Below are positions 54,117-64,000 of a stretch of 64,000 nt of DNA, in pieces; within the stretch, counting starts at the first letter, position 1, and each line of letters opens with the position of its first letter. Below the pieces are notes generated by a model. That model was not told the DNA's origin, did not search any database, and saw only the letters and a program-made list of their open reading frames with translations. A program made the position numbers and the translations under genes. Origin of the DNA: Elysia crispata (lineage: Eukaryota > Mollusca > Gastropoda > Plakobranchidae); contig JAWDGP010007454.1 of assembly GCA_033675545.1 (NCBI GenBank), forward strand, positions 95,001-159,000, written 5' to 3'.

Positions 54117-55499
54117 TTACGTGTCATCAGTAACAGCTTTGCCTGGGCGCGCCCAAGTTAAGACAATACCTTCCTGACATGCAGTCACAATACAATCTTC
54201 ACGGAATGTTAAAGATGTGAGCCTTTCATGAGAAACTTTTTTACACACAAGGGGTTCCAAGATAGGCACCTGGTCCAGACGAGGACAAGCCATTGTTCCA
54301 TACATTTTCATAGCATTGTCCTGAACTCGGTTGTTGTTTGATTTCACCACTGAAGACTTATCACTATTTCTTGCAGCTAAACTGAAGTTTCTTTTATGTT
54401 CCTTTTTCTCTGCACCTTCCTTACGGTCAGAGACAGAGAGTGTAGCAAATTTTGAATTTGCATTCATCACAGCGTTTTGAATGGGATGACCATGCCCATC
54501 AGCATATGCATTTATAGACACATCATTTCCCACCACATACCCAACGGAGTTTGATTTCTGCGAGTTTGGTAGGCTGTTAGATCGAGGTAAAGATGCAGAT
54601 GAGGAGTTAAGTGCTGTAAGACCAACACTACTAGTCCGGGGTTTTCCATAGGGCTGCTTTAAAATATCTTCAGTAAGATCCCATAAGCACAGCTCTGTGT
54701 CTTGTCCAACAGAACCAAAACGGTAGGAGATGCAAGTCAGAGCCCTATTGGTGTCCAATGTGGAGGAGGATGCATTGTGGTTGCCCTGTACATGTCTGCC
54801 ATTGGGATGTTGAGGGCTTATCACACTAGGAGAATGGTCCTGAGCAGGGAAATTATGAGAATCACGTTTTGCAATATGGTTGCTACTTTCACCTACTCCT
54901 AGTGAGGGCTGTTGTGATGTTAGCCCTAATACTTCCACAGATGAACCATTAACATCAGTGGTGCTGCCATTTACAACACAAGAAGTATAAGGATCAAAGA
55001 CCACCATGTTTACCCATGATTTGTGACCATGACCCCTGCAAACAACACGATTTTCATGAAACGACCACACTGTAACTAAATCATCTTCACCTCCTGTAAC
55101 AATATACTTCCCATCTGGAGACCAACAAACACACAACAATCCTCCAAAGAAACTTTTCATTGTGCCTATAAGTTCCATTGTATTGTACTGAAAAACTCGC
55201 AGGTGTCCGTCTTGTCCCACCACAGCCAAGTAATTTGAACAGGGAGAAAAGGCAAATTCATTTATGGCTCCTTGACCAATAACCCAACGGTACAATGGGT
55301 TGCGAGTGTTCTTAGTTTTGCAGGTGTAGACTGCAAAACCATCACCTTGCTTGAAAGGCTGGTAATGTGGTGGAGCCTGACCACATGGTAACTCTTCATT
55401 ATACAAGTACATCTGCCCTGAGCCATGAGATACCAGAAACTGGTTAGGTGAATGTGGCACCCATTTGATGCATGTTACTTTTGTCTTGTCCGTTAAGTG
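54117..55499 (-). CDS. WDR20: WDR20 exon 3
   Basis: The true exon begins at 55499 with HLTDKTKVTC after a TTTCAG acceptor; the ATGs just upstream are intronic. It holds the core WD repeats and the C-terminal segment. The stop TAA (54119-54117) lies inside a perfect donor, GTAAGT, so this end depends on splicing (see findings). Confidence 0.92.
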   Translation of the reverse strand, partial: HLTDKTKVTCIKWVPHSPNQFLVSHGSGQMYLYNEELPCGQAPPHYQPFKQGDGFAVYTCKTKNTRNPLYRWVIGQGAINEFAFSPCSNYLAVVGQDGHLRVFQYNTMELIGTMKSFFGGLLCVCWSPDGKYIVTGGEDDLVTVWSFHENRVVCRGHGHKSWVNMVVFDPYTSCVVNGSTTDVNGSSVEVLGLTSQQPSLGVGESSNHIAKRDSHNFPAQDHSPSVISPQHPNGRHVQGNHNASSSTLDTNRALTCISYRFGSVGQDTELCLWDLTEDILKQPYGKPRTSSVGLTALNSSSASLPRSNSLPNSQKSNSVGYVVGNDVSINAYADGHGHPIQNAVMNANSKFATLSVSDRKEGAEKKEHKRNFSLAARNSDKSSVVKSNNNRVQDNAMKMYGTMACPRLDQVPILEPLVCKKVSHERLTSLTFREDCIVTACQEGIVLTWARPGKAVTDDT

Positions 55500-58400
55500 C
55501 TGAAATGAAATTGTATGCATCATTTAATTCTATCATTTCTGAATTTCTTTTTCATTTTGTAAAACATGACAGACATGTCCAATCAATGAAATTAAAAAAA
55601 ACTTTATGAAATGTAGAGAGATTAGCATTGATTTACAAATTCAGGCATCTCTGTCTTGGATTTTATTTTTTTTTATTACAAGCTAGAATATATGATTTAC
55701 AAATATTTCGTCTTAGAGGTGTCAATATTCTAATTACTATTTACTGGAGAATTAAAAAAAATTTTTTAAAAATATTTCTTCTCTTTGCTCCAATTTAATT
55801 GAACTGCAGTGACCTGATAAATTTACGTTTTTTTATTAAAAAAAAAAATGTTCATAAAAAGTTTTAAGTTTAAGGCTCATTGATGTAGTGATAAATATAC
55901 TGAAAAATAAAGAAAATTTTTATGAGATCTAAGAGACATTTCTTCAAAAACATTATGAGTTTAGATTCCTATATGTACTTTATTTTCACTTGTTTAAAGA
56001 GTTGAAAGTTTAAATTAGGAAAGGAACATTGGTCATATTTCGGCTCAAGTATACTTCACCTAGGTTTAATGCTTAGATTCAGTTGATTTTTATTATTACT
56101 AGAAAAAAAAAATAATGTAAATCAAAATCATCCTTTTAAGCCTAACAAAATTGAAAAGTACTTGTGAAAAAAAATTTAAAACATGCAGACACAGTCTAAG
56201 CTGGGTCTTTTCATTTTCTTCACATAAACTATAAAAACATGAAATATATTAAATTTTGGCTGGATCATTTAAAAAGAAAAGTTTCAGCAAATTTATGATT
56301 AATCTAAAATTTAGATCAAGTCATTTGTATGTTTCTATGTTTTAATTTTCAAGTGGAAAATTATTTATTATACAGTTATCTGTTGTAAAACCATGCATAA
56401 ACACCAAAAAATAGAAACATAATATACCGGCGCATTTATTTTACCTCTTCATTATACAGTTTACTGATTTCTTTTTTTATAGGATCAATGAGTTGCACTT
56501 GTCCTGCTGAGAAACCAATAAGAAGTAACACACTGTCTGGTGATTTTATATGCAGATTGAAGTCATGACAAGTGGGTAGTGTTCCCTTGTAAACCCTTTT
56601 GTCAATAGGTTTTGAAAGATCTGGAGCCTGAAGAAAATAAATGAGTAATCAGTAAAATCATGTTACTCATAATTTATTGACAATAACTATAAATAATGAA
56701 AGTAAAGGAAACAATTGGTCTAAGTTGGAATTGTTGAGGAATCATAATAATACTATTTTGTGATCGCTGATCTCAGCAAACATAGCAGATGCTTCCCAAT
56801 GAAAGTTTAAGCTAAAAGAGCCATTCAATAATTTCAATATTTGGAAATTAGCAGAGAGTAGACAGTATGCCCAACTGACTTGTCTACCTGTGAAATTCTC
56901 GACCTCTTATTCTGCCTTGGGGTGTGAACTTTATCTAGTTATCATGGTAGTGGTTAGTGGAGAACTGACCTTAAAGTTTAACTATTCAGAATTGCTAAGC
57001 AACATGAATTATCAACAAATGTGGGTTAGTTTGTCTTCAGTTTTGGATTTTGTTTATGGTAAACTATTTTGTTAAATAAATGAATGGAATTGTGATATCT
57101 CTTCTTGATATAGTGATACGAATTGAGATACTAACTTTTGGGTTTGATTACATTAAAAAAAAATAATAATCATGGAATATCTTCCCAAAAAAAGTTCAAC
57201 TAAGAAAGAAATGTGGCACTGGTCAGGCTGTTTCCAGAAGCAATGAAAAAAAGCCTCCCTTTGTGACTCTTTGAAAGTAAAATCCTTTTGTTTTAAAATT
57301 TCGTGTTCCCCAAATGAGAATTGAATGGATCTGTTATTGATACTTGTGAAAAACTGGTCCCCTATAAAACTCATAGAATAATGTAACTGAGGCTATTTGA
57401 AGGGTCTTATAAAAGCACACTTTCCAACACTTCAGTCAAAACTGCAAGCTCAAAAAAGTTAAATATACTTAGAAAAAATTTGTCCCTTTGATCTTACAAT
57501 CATTTTCATGATCTAAAAAGCCTTGACAAATTAAATACATTATACCTAGACATGAAATCCTTTTCCATATTATTATAATATATCTGTGCAAACTGCACTT
57601 TTATATTAAAAACAACCTCAATAGAATATGAGGCAATGAAGAAAATGTTGGTGGGTCTTTAAAGTATTAAAAGCTCTTTCTCTATTTTTTTTTAAAGAGT
57701 TGCCACACCAAACAAAATCAATGCCTTCATCCACGTATAAACCAGGAAAAAAAAAGACTAATTAAAATAATTTAAATGGCATATTTTTTTTCCTCAAATT
57801 TGAATGGGATGAGAGACACATCTATTAACTCACTCCCCACTGAATCCTATTTAGAGAAACCGTACCACTGGCCTTTTTCAGGTAATTTTAAAAAATCACA
57901 TTTCAAAAAAAGTTATTCACATACACAAAATTTGTTGTGTTTGTTACTTTGTAGCTATTTATCTTAGCAGCATTGTACATAGGTTTAGTAATAAAGGAAT
58001 GATTAGCTCTTTTTTTTCCAATTTTCTAGTGACACATCAATTGCGAAAAAGAAAAAATTCCCGGCTCTGTAACAATACTGATACACATAATTTATATGAA
58101 AAAAAAAAAGGAAAGAAAATGTACTTGTTCGAACTTGTAAAATACAACAGTCAGACAACAAAGAGGAGAGGTTGGAGAATATACTCATTCATATTTTAAA
58201 TATTCAAGGCCAGATTTTCTAGAAGACCAGATCTAGATCTAACCTTTTATAATAGCTAAACAAAGGCTAGGTTAGATATAGATACGCATCCAAACAAATT
58301 TGAAAAAGAGGGTGGTTTCCCTTTGCTATAAGTATAAACTTGATTTGGACTAAAAAAGTTGGTTTGGAAAGTTAAATTGGTGTCCGCAGTATTCTCGGTT

Positions 58401-61400
58401 TTCGTATGCAACTGCAGTAATAGGGGAGCTGAGTATACTCAGTATCCATGCTGAATGAGTTAAAATTAAAAACTAGATTTTATTTAAAACCCTTTCCTTA
58501 CAAACTTCCCCGTAGCCTGCACTCCCTAAATACTGAAAAAAAGACACATAACTCAAGTCAAATTCATGATGCCATTTTTTTTAAAGTCACAAAAACTTTG
58601 CTTTAACTTCAAATTTTTATTCAAAAAGTTCCATGTAGAAAAATAAATGAACTTTCTACTTATGCAAAAAATTATTTGGATTGACCTGTTTAATCATTCT
58701 GAAAACAATTTTGGGAAAATGAAAAAAAAAAACCCTTTATGTGTCAAATTAAAAGTCTCGATCTCAATCACCTGAATTTAGATCTAGATTCAGACCCTTC
58801 CCCCTTTCATTTTCATAATCTTCAGTTCAAGATCATTATCACGATATCATGCGACATGATAATAATCATACAGCACAGTTAAAGATAGATAGAAAAGACC
58901 TACGAGTGATCAAAAACATGTACTGGGAACAAAGAGCAGCAATGTGAGTTGGTGGGGAATCAGAGCTCTCGTTTAAAAAAATTAAACGGTGTCAGGATGT
59001 GTACGTGCCCCAGAACTCTTATCTCTCTACAGTGAAATTATGCGGAGCCTAGAGGCTGTCTAGGAATGAAAGTAGGAGGCACAACGTAAAAGACTTGAGA
59101 TACACTAATGACACTGTATTAATTGCAGAAATTAAAGAAGACTTGCAAAAATTATTAGAAGTTGAAGAAGAAAGCAGTAAGAAAGGATTGCAATAGAATA
59201 ACAAAAAGACAGAAGTAATGTCGTTTGTCAGTCGAAACAGTTGCAATGAGTGTCCACAGATCAACATCTTTATATAAGGAATTTATAAACTAAAGCAAAG
59301 GGATCAGTTAAAATACTTAGGTACTTTAAAATCAAGTGATGGATGCAACCACACTGAAATTGCATCAAGAATAGCTTAAACAAAAAAGAGTTTTCAGAGA
59401 ATGAAATGAACACTAACAAAAAACCACATATCGAATCAGACAAAAAGAAGAGCCCTGGAGTGCTATGACTCATTTTCAAAAAGTCAAGTCAATTTTTTAA
59501 CTTGGGACTTTATTTTCATTTTGTATTTTTATACATAAAATGTATGTTCCTAGTAGTGTAAGCATCCTAAGGATGGAATAAAATTATTCCAAAGATAGTT
59601 GGGCATCTCATTTTGAAAAGAAAGCTTTCCAACATTGTTATAAATACTTAGACGTAGTGATGACACAAATTTTGCCATATTTCATAACTTTGTTTTGTAT
59701 GACTTATGTCCCTATTTGATTTTAAAAGATAACTTGAGTTAAATACTGTGTAAATATGCCTAAATATTGAACTGAGAATTAATAAAGTTTTGTAGGGAAA
59801 GCAAACTTTGTGTCACTGTTACATCTAAATCAATCATTGCCATAGAAGTTTTTTTTTTCAACAGTCATATTCTCATAAACTCATATTAATTCATTAATAA
59901 ATGTTCATTAATTTGAGTACTTATTTTCAATATGAATATTTGTTCACATCAAACAGAAAATTCTTATTTGAAACATAAAATAAACAAAAAAAAAACCCCC
60001 ACAATTTTGTTCTCAGGCGTATTGATGACATAAATTACTTACATCTAAGTACTGACTAAGACAAAATATAGAACTTTATCACTTAACATTGCCCTTACTA
60101 GGTATAATTTAACATAGTTCTAAGCCTACTTAAAATTATTACAAGCACCAAATGCAGAAAAACCTATCTACATTACAGTATTTGTAACATGGATCTAGTA
60201 GACGTATTGATCTAAATTGCTTCATCCACATTCAAACTAGTTATTATCCAAATCCAATACAAAAGCTCTCTGAACTTTAAAATTTCCTAAAATAAAAACC
60301 TTTTTAGATAAGTCTCCTAGAGATGAAATGGATGAAATAGTTTTAGAGTATTCAGATCTATGTAACCAATGAGTAAAACCTAGCTTGTGTCACACATACC
60401 CATTTTGCTTTGATGGTGTCCAAAATATGTAGTTTTAAACGCTTCTACTATTAAAGATGTGAATGTTTAAAAATGTGATTCAGTATAAAAATTAATCACA
60501 CCAAAATATCAATATATTTATAAATTACATTTATAAATCTCAGAGGCATCGCTGGTCTTAGACGCATCGCATGTCAGTGTATTTAGATAGAATGAGACAT
60601 ACAAAGAAATCTTCCTCTTGGAAAATTCTTTGTTCCTGCTTTAGCAGAAGTGGGCTTTATTGAGTTTTCTATGCAAAGCAGAAATTTCTCACAGTGTCAG
60701 AGAATCAAAATTATAAGCTAAAGTTGGTGAATCAGTGACAGCTGCGATCTTAGACATATTGCAATGATACAGGCATGGAATACTGAGGGACAGACCTTTA
60801 TTTTCAGCTCAGTTGATATAACATTATGCCAAGGTAGCTTCTAAAATAAAGTTTGATGCATGGCAATGCTGGTGAATCAGATTGGATCAATTATCATATT
60901 TTGTTGAGGGTTATAAAAGGCTTTTACTTCAATCAATCAATGGGCCATGATGACACAATGCAATTTTATATGTCTACGTAGAGCAGGAATATATGTTTGG
61001 TATTGCAAAACACTGTTTCTTTCCTCAATGTTGAATAAAAAATTACATTCTTAAATCCTCCCTTTTGTAAATCAATTATTATTTGACTCTGAAAATGAAC
61101 TAGACAAAAGCTGGAGGTCAGAGAAAATCATCACCCAAAATTGTAACAAAAATCCACAAGAAAAACTATGTTTTTTCGTTTTGAACATCTCATAAATTTT
61201 ACATGACACACATGAACAAAGTGATATTGTTGGAAATATGTCTTTATTAATGTGCAAAGTGTAGGACTTAAAAAATATGGTCTTAAAGCTGTATTTTCTT
61301 TTTAAATTCTGATATGTGGTAACTATGGTTGAAAAAGGTAGGCTACCTTTTGAGACTGAGTCATAAATGATGCGAGGCCTGGACAATTTCAAAACAGTTA

Positions 61401-62357
61401 CAAACGAAATGGAGGCAACAAAAATGTGGTTCCTTCAGAGAATGCTACAAAATTCATGGATTACAAAGAAATCAAACAAAACAATGTTACGAGAAGCCGA
61501 CACTACAATATCACTCATAAATAGAATTCATAAACTTAAACGGACTCCAAACAACCCTTTTTGGCCATGTGATGAGAACTGAGAATAGAGAAACTAGAAC
61601 ATCTTGCAACAACTGGAATGATGGAGGGTAAATACAGCGTGAAAAGATGTTGGATGGACTAAAAAAGTTGCTCATAGTAAGAGGAGTGATAGAGGAACTG
61701 AAAGCGGCGAGAGATAGAAATGCTTGGAAGGTCATGATCCCATATAGATGATTAAGTGCTTGGTACCTGACTGATGGTTAATTGGATTAAATGCTTAAAA
61801 TATCAGCTCTTCAACGACTTGAGATGCACTTCAAAGGCTCTAGATTTAACGTGCTTAGCCAACATTTTGTTATGAAACCATTTAAATAGAAGTTCACTTC
61901 ACTTCAAGTAGCTCCTATGTTTCACACGATCTAATATCTAGATCTAGACCTAAATTTGATCTAGCTCTAATTAAAGCAAAGTAATGTGTGTGTGTGTGTG
62001 TGTGGATGTCTCAGCTCTATAAGGACAGAGGTTTTTTTTTTATTTTCCAAAGCATATTTTTCGATTAATTCTCTGGTTTGTAATATAGTTTTCATTCATT
62101 GCCATTACCTTGCGAACACCCCTGTAAGAGTAAACATACAGTTCCTTTCCAACATTGAAACAAAACCGATCAGACGAAGCAGTGCCGTCATTCACGGTTA
62201 TAAAAGACACTTTTACTGGTGGATTTGTTTGACCGTTAAATCCTGCTCGATTAGGCTTAGAATATTCAGAGTGATGCATCAATTTATAGGATCCTTCTGG
62301 GGTGCCGAAGTGTGTTTTGATTTCATCTCTGCGACCACCCTCACCCTGGGCCGCCAT
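54117..62357 (-). CDS. WDR20: WDR20, WD-repeat activator of USP12/USP46
   Basis: Exons in transcript order: 62357-62109 (83 codons), 56627-56445 (61 codons) and 55499-54117 (460 codons plus TAA), giving 604 residues; human WDR20 is of similar length. Family knowledge: WDR20 binds USP12 and USP46 with WDR48/UAF1 and stimulates their deubiquitinase activity. Visible landmarks: EIKTHFGTPEGSYKL and CFNVGKELYVYSYRGVRK in exon 1; GFSAGQVQLIDPIKKE in exon 2; and, in exon 3, CVCWSPDGKYIVTGGEDDLV (around residue 280), SYRFGSVGQDTELCLWDLTE and the conserved ending CIVTACQEGIVLTWARPGKA. A low-complexity Ser/Asn/His-rich stretch separates the last WD units. No membrane segment. The start at 62357 gives MAAQGEGG; an in-frame ATG 24 bases upstream is possible. 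It is head to head with the THAP gene. Confidence 0.93.
55500..56444. other. WDR20 intron 2
   Basis: AT-rich, with no element recognised. Donor and acceptor are as described for exons 2 and 3. Confidence 0.8.
56445..56627 (-). CDS. WDR20: WDR20 exon 2
   Basis: Read on the minus strand, the acceptor TTTTCTTCAG precedes the exon and GTAAAA follows it. It encodes residues 84-144, beginning APDLSKPIDKRVYKGT and ending KKEISKLYNEE. Phase 0 at both ends. Confidence 0.92.
58870..59465 (+). mobile_element. RTE-like retrotransposon relic, left part (palm domain)
   Basis: Forward-strand pieces in order: RKDLRVIKNMYWEQRAAM (about 58890-58950), then LRYTNDTVLIAEIKEDLQKL (59095-59155) with the YADD box decayed to YTND, then KTEVMSFVSRNS and KYLGTLKSSDGCNHTEI, ending RRALECY at 59465. 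Internal stops show it is dead. It is the same family as the antisense copy at 31.5-33.4 kb. The element continues at 61364 after the inserted segment. Confidence 0.82.
59466..61363. mobile_element. candidate non-autonomous TIR transposon, 1898 bp
   Basis: The segment starts TGACTCATTTTCAAAAAG (59466). Its far end, read on the opposite strand from 61363, is TGACTCAGTCTCAAAAGG: 15 of 18 positions agree, including the outer seven. A TA dinucleotide abuts both ends (59464-59465 and 61364-61365), as in Tc1/mariner-type insertions. It separates two parts of one retrotransposon relic. No transposase frame is visible inside, so it would be non-autonomous. The superfamily is an inference from the TA flanks alone. 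Confidence 0.5.
61364..61765 (+). mobile_element. RTE-like retrotransposon relic, right part (C-terminal)
   Basis: It resumes the element split at 59465: CEAWTISK (61371-61394), then after a frame change NEMEATKMWFLQRMLQNSWI, then LINRIHKLKR, EKLEHLATTGMMEG and AARDRNAWKVMIP-like pieces, ending near 61765 with a short tail (ACCTGACTGAT) shared with the antisense copy. It is inactive. Confidence 0.8.
61985..62004. repeat. (TG)n microsatellite
   Basis: About ten TG dinucleotides, 105 bases from WDR20 exon 1. Confidence 0.9.
62109..62357 (-). CDS. WDR20: WDR20 exon 1
   Basis: Encodes residues 1-83 and ends GVRK before the donor GTAATG (phase 0). The start matches the short N-terminus of known WDR20 proteins better than the upstream ATG at 62381, which would add eight residues. 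Confidence 0.88.
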
Positions 62358-62751
62358 CTTGAAATTTGTTAAGTCAAACAACCGTGATGCCCGGATACTC
62401 CTTGGTGTGCGCAGGTTTTAAAATTTCTTCCTGTTTTCATTTTGCCAGCTAACACCCGTAACCAAGATTTGTAAGATACTTAGAAAGACCCAAACGAATA
62501 ACTGAAGACCGAGTAGTTCTATGGCACTAATGCACATCTTCAAGCGTGTTCTGAAATTTAATGTCCGATCAAAGCACTTTTGTGACTAGAGAGCTTACTG
62601 GGCACCTTGTTTTAAGTAGGCAAAGAACATGGCTTACAATTATAAAAGGAGGGCAATCCCAGCCGGGCTTTCCTAGCAGCTACAGTTACTATTTCGCGTC
62701 TCCATTGGCATTGTTCAGGCTTTGATCAGAAATCATATTAGTTGTTTCAAG
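62358..62751. promoter_or_regulatory. 394-bp divergent promoter region, WDR20 / THAP transposase
   Basis: The two start codons face away from each other across 394 bases, in DNA richer in CpG than the surroundings. A CCAAT-type box is present (ATTGG at 62704-62708). Both 5' UTRs must lie here unless upstream exons exist. The WDR20 promoter is expected; a THAP promoter is conjecture. Confidence 0.5.
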
Positions 62752-62822
62752 ATGGTTCACACTTGTTGTGTTGTCGGTTGTACAAATCGTAGAGGAAAAA
62801 ATGGTGTTCTTGCCTTTCATAA
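62752..62822 (+). CDS. THAP-domain transposase copy, exon 1
   Basis: The ATG at 62752 opens MVHTCCVVGCTNRRGKNG, the start of a THAP zinc finger with ligands Cys5 and Cys10. The exon ends with two bases of a Lys codon before GTAAGT (62823). THAP1-family proteins begin in the same way, supporting this start. Confidence 0.82.
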
Positions 62823-62881
62823 GTAAGTAATAAATATTCTCAATTTTAAATACGGTAGGCTTACTTAATAGCCTTTTTTCC

Positions 62882-62952
<71 letters not shown>

Positions 62953-63317
62953 TATTATTATTATTATCGCTCCGCAATCAGTATTTTTATATTAATTTAG
63001 TATAAGGTAAAGTTATTTTAGTAACCCTGGACACTTTCACAAAAATAAAATAAAAAAAGAATAGTAATTAATACATATGTATTAATCAAACTCACAACCA
63101 CATCCACACACACGTTTTTTTTTTGTTGTTTTTTTTTCTTTGATATATGTAAGCCTAGTTGTTAATGTTATTTTGGAAAAAGTTGCTTTGATTTTTTTTA
63201 ATTTTCTCATAAACGAAAAAGCAAGTATCTATAATAAATAATATTTATTTTTGTTTACTTTTAGTTTTATCATTAGTTGTTGTAAATTCATAATAAAGGT
63301 ACACCTTTGCTTTTCAG
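62823..63317. other. THAP transposase copy intron with (TTA)n array
   Basis: A GT-AG intron of 495 bases containing a (TTA)n array at about 62884-62966. The retained intron argues for a DNA copy rather than a processed retrocopy. Confidence 0.75.
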
Positions 63318-63897
63318 GTTCCCATGGGCAGATGAAGAAAGAGCTCGAAAATGGGTTGCAAACATATGCAGACAGACTGTTGATGGAAAACCCTGGGCCC
63401 CTTCTAAACATGACAGGGTGTGCAGCAAACACTTTGCTGATAGTGATTATCAGCGTCATACTAAGACTAAAACCCTTGTTGCAAATGCCATTCCATCAAT
63501 TTTCCCACTCAACCCAAAATACAAGAGGCTCGCTATCACTCCACGAAGACCTCTTCCAAGAAAAAGGTCCCTTGAGATTTCCCTGTCAAGGGATCAGCCT
63601 AATAAAGGAAAGTGGATTGATATTTTGAAATTTAAATGCATGGACCATCCATACGCAAAAGAATTTGTGGAAAATGATCTTGAGGCGCAAGTTCAAGAAA
63701 ACAAAATTCTAACTGAGAAATTTGCCTGTGCAAAGAAGGAGTTGAAGGTTCTGAAAACAAAGGTAAAACGTCAAGCCAAGAAAATAGAAGACCTTTTTGC
63801 TGAAATTAAAGAAAAGCACGAGATTGTCACTGCTAGCTGGAACTGCTCACCTCTAACCTCAGTAAGGACGGCAAGCTGCTTGTCCACAATGAAGTGA
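63318..63897 (+). CDS. THAP-domain transposase copy, exon 2 (open part)
   Basis: Joined to exon 1 it gives a 216-residue product. Residues 1-86 form a complete C2CH THAP domain: Cys5, Cys10, Cys59, His62, invariant Pro26 and Trp36, and AIPSIF (81-86) in place of the usual AVPTIF. This family binds DNA. A basic segment and a predicted coiled coil (about 140-195, VQENKILTEKFACAKKELKV) follow, as in P-element and THAP9 transposases. The last 20-odd codons read an apparently wrong frame, so the stop at 63895-63897 is probably secondary. A short domesticated THAP protein cannot be excluded. Confidence 0.75.
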
Positions 63898-64000
63898 AAC
63901 AAGGACTGATTGCCGCAGGTGGTAGGTGATATTCTGAGGAAGTGAAATCTTTTGTTGTCACAATGTACTTTTACAACGCCTAGGCGTGTGATTTAAACAA
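63837..64000 (+). pseudogene. frameshifted continuation of P-element/THAP9-like transposase
   Basis: From 63837 a different frame reads LELLTSNLSKDGKLLVHNEV, then after a TGA (63927-63929) YSEEVKSFVVTMYFYNA, then TAG (63981-63983). The YSxEVKxF...FY block is the helix-turn-helix-like segment that follows the coiled coil in THAP9/P-element transposases. So a frame change near 63830 and at least two stops have broken the gene. The window ends before the catalytic region. The transposase assignment is from recalled similarity. Confidence 0.7.

Larger units (their letters stand above)
56628..62108. other. WDR20 intron 1
   Basis: Holds the split retrotransposon relic and its insertion (58.87-61.76 kb), CTAGAT-type repeats (about 58230, 58783 and 61937) and a (TG)n run at 61985-62004. 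The interval 56628-58860 has no gene. Confidence 0.75.

Noticed and set aside
61072..61392. 106-codon minus-strand frame inside the TIR element as its transposase
   Set aside because: No DDE/D-like spacing or helix-turn-helix is visible, and the frame crosses the proposed right terminus.

Overview
This is an AT-rich eukaryotic nuclear window: multi-exon genes with GT-AG introns, much simple repeat, and decayed transposons. It has no bacterial operons, CRISPR array or rRNA. The gene content is animal (LRRC71, WDR20, a THAP-domain transposase). The long (TTA)n arrays, scattered CTAGAT-type palindromic repeats and RTE-like retrotransposon relics suggest a mollusc, most likely a heterobranch or pulmonate snail. 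The species is an inference from general impression and was not tested.

Layout. (1) 1-5.9 kb: intergenic DNA with a possible exon at the left edge, a tRNA-like SINE, large (CT)n, (TTTTTG)n/(TTACTG)n/(TTA)n and (TTA)n/(GTT)n arrays, and a weak two-exon small-gene candidate. (2) About 6-35.6 kb, + strand: one complete LRRC71-like gene. Sixteen coding exons (7999-35522) join without frame conflict to a 535-residue protein: an N-terminal conserved block, ribonuclease-inhibitor-type leucine-rich repeats, a lysine-rich linker and a last repeat block. Its introns hold two reverse-transcriptase relics. (3) 35.6-48.3 kb: mostly featureless AT-rich intergenic DNA plus a GC-richer unidentified island at 38.4-39.6 kb. 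(4) 48.3-62.36 kb, - strand: WDR20, the WD-repeat activator of the USP12/USP46 deubiquitinases. It has three firm coding exons and a probable fourth giving an alternative C-terminus. (5) 62.75 kb to the right edge, + strand: a P-element/THAP9-like transposase copy. An intact THAP zinc finger is followed by a frameshifted, stop-containing continuation, so it is probably a transposon relic. It stands head to head with WDR20, the two start codons 394 bases apart.

The genes are not functionally linked: LRRC71 homologues are associated with ciliated tissues and testis, and WDR20 acts in deubiquitination. The most informative structure is in WDR20 intron 1. An RTE-like relic there is split by a 1.9-kb segment with imperfect terminal inverted repeats and flanking TA dinucleotides, and a second unsplit copy of the same retrotransposon lies in an LRRC71 intron for comparison.
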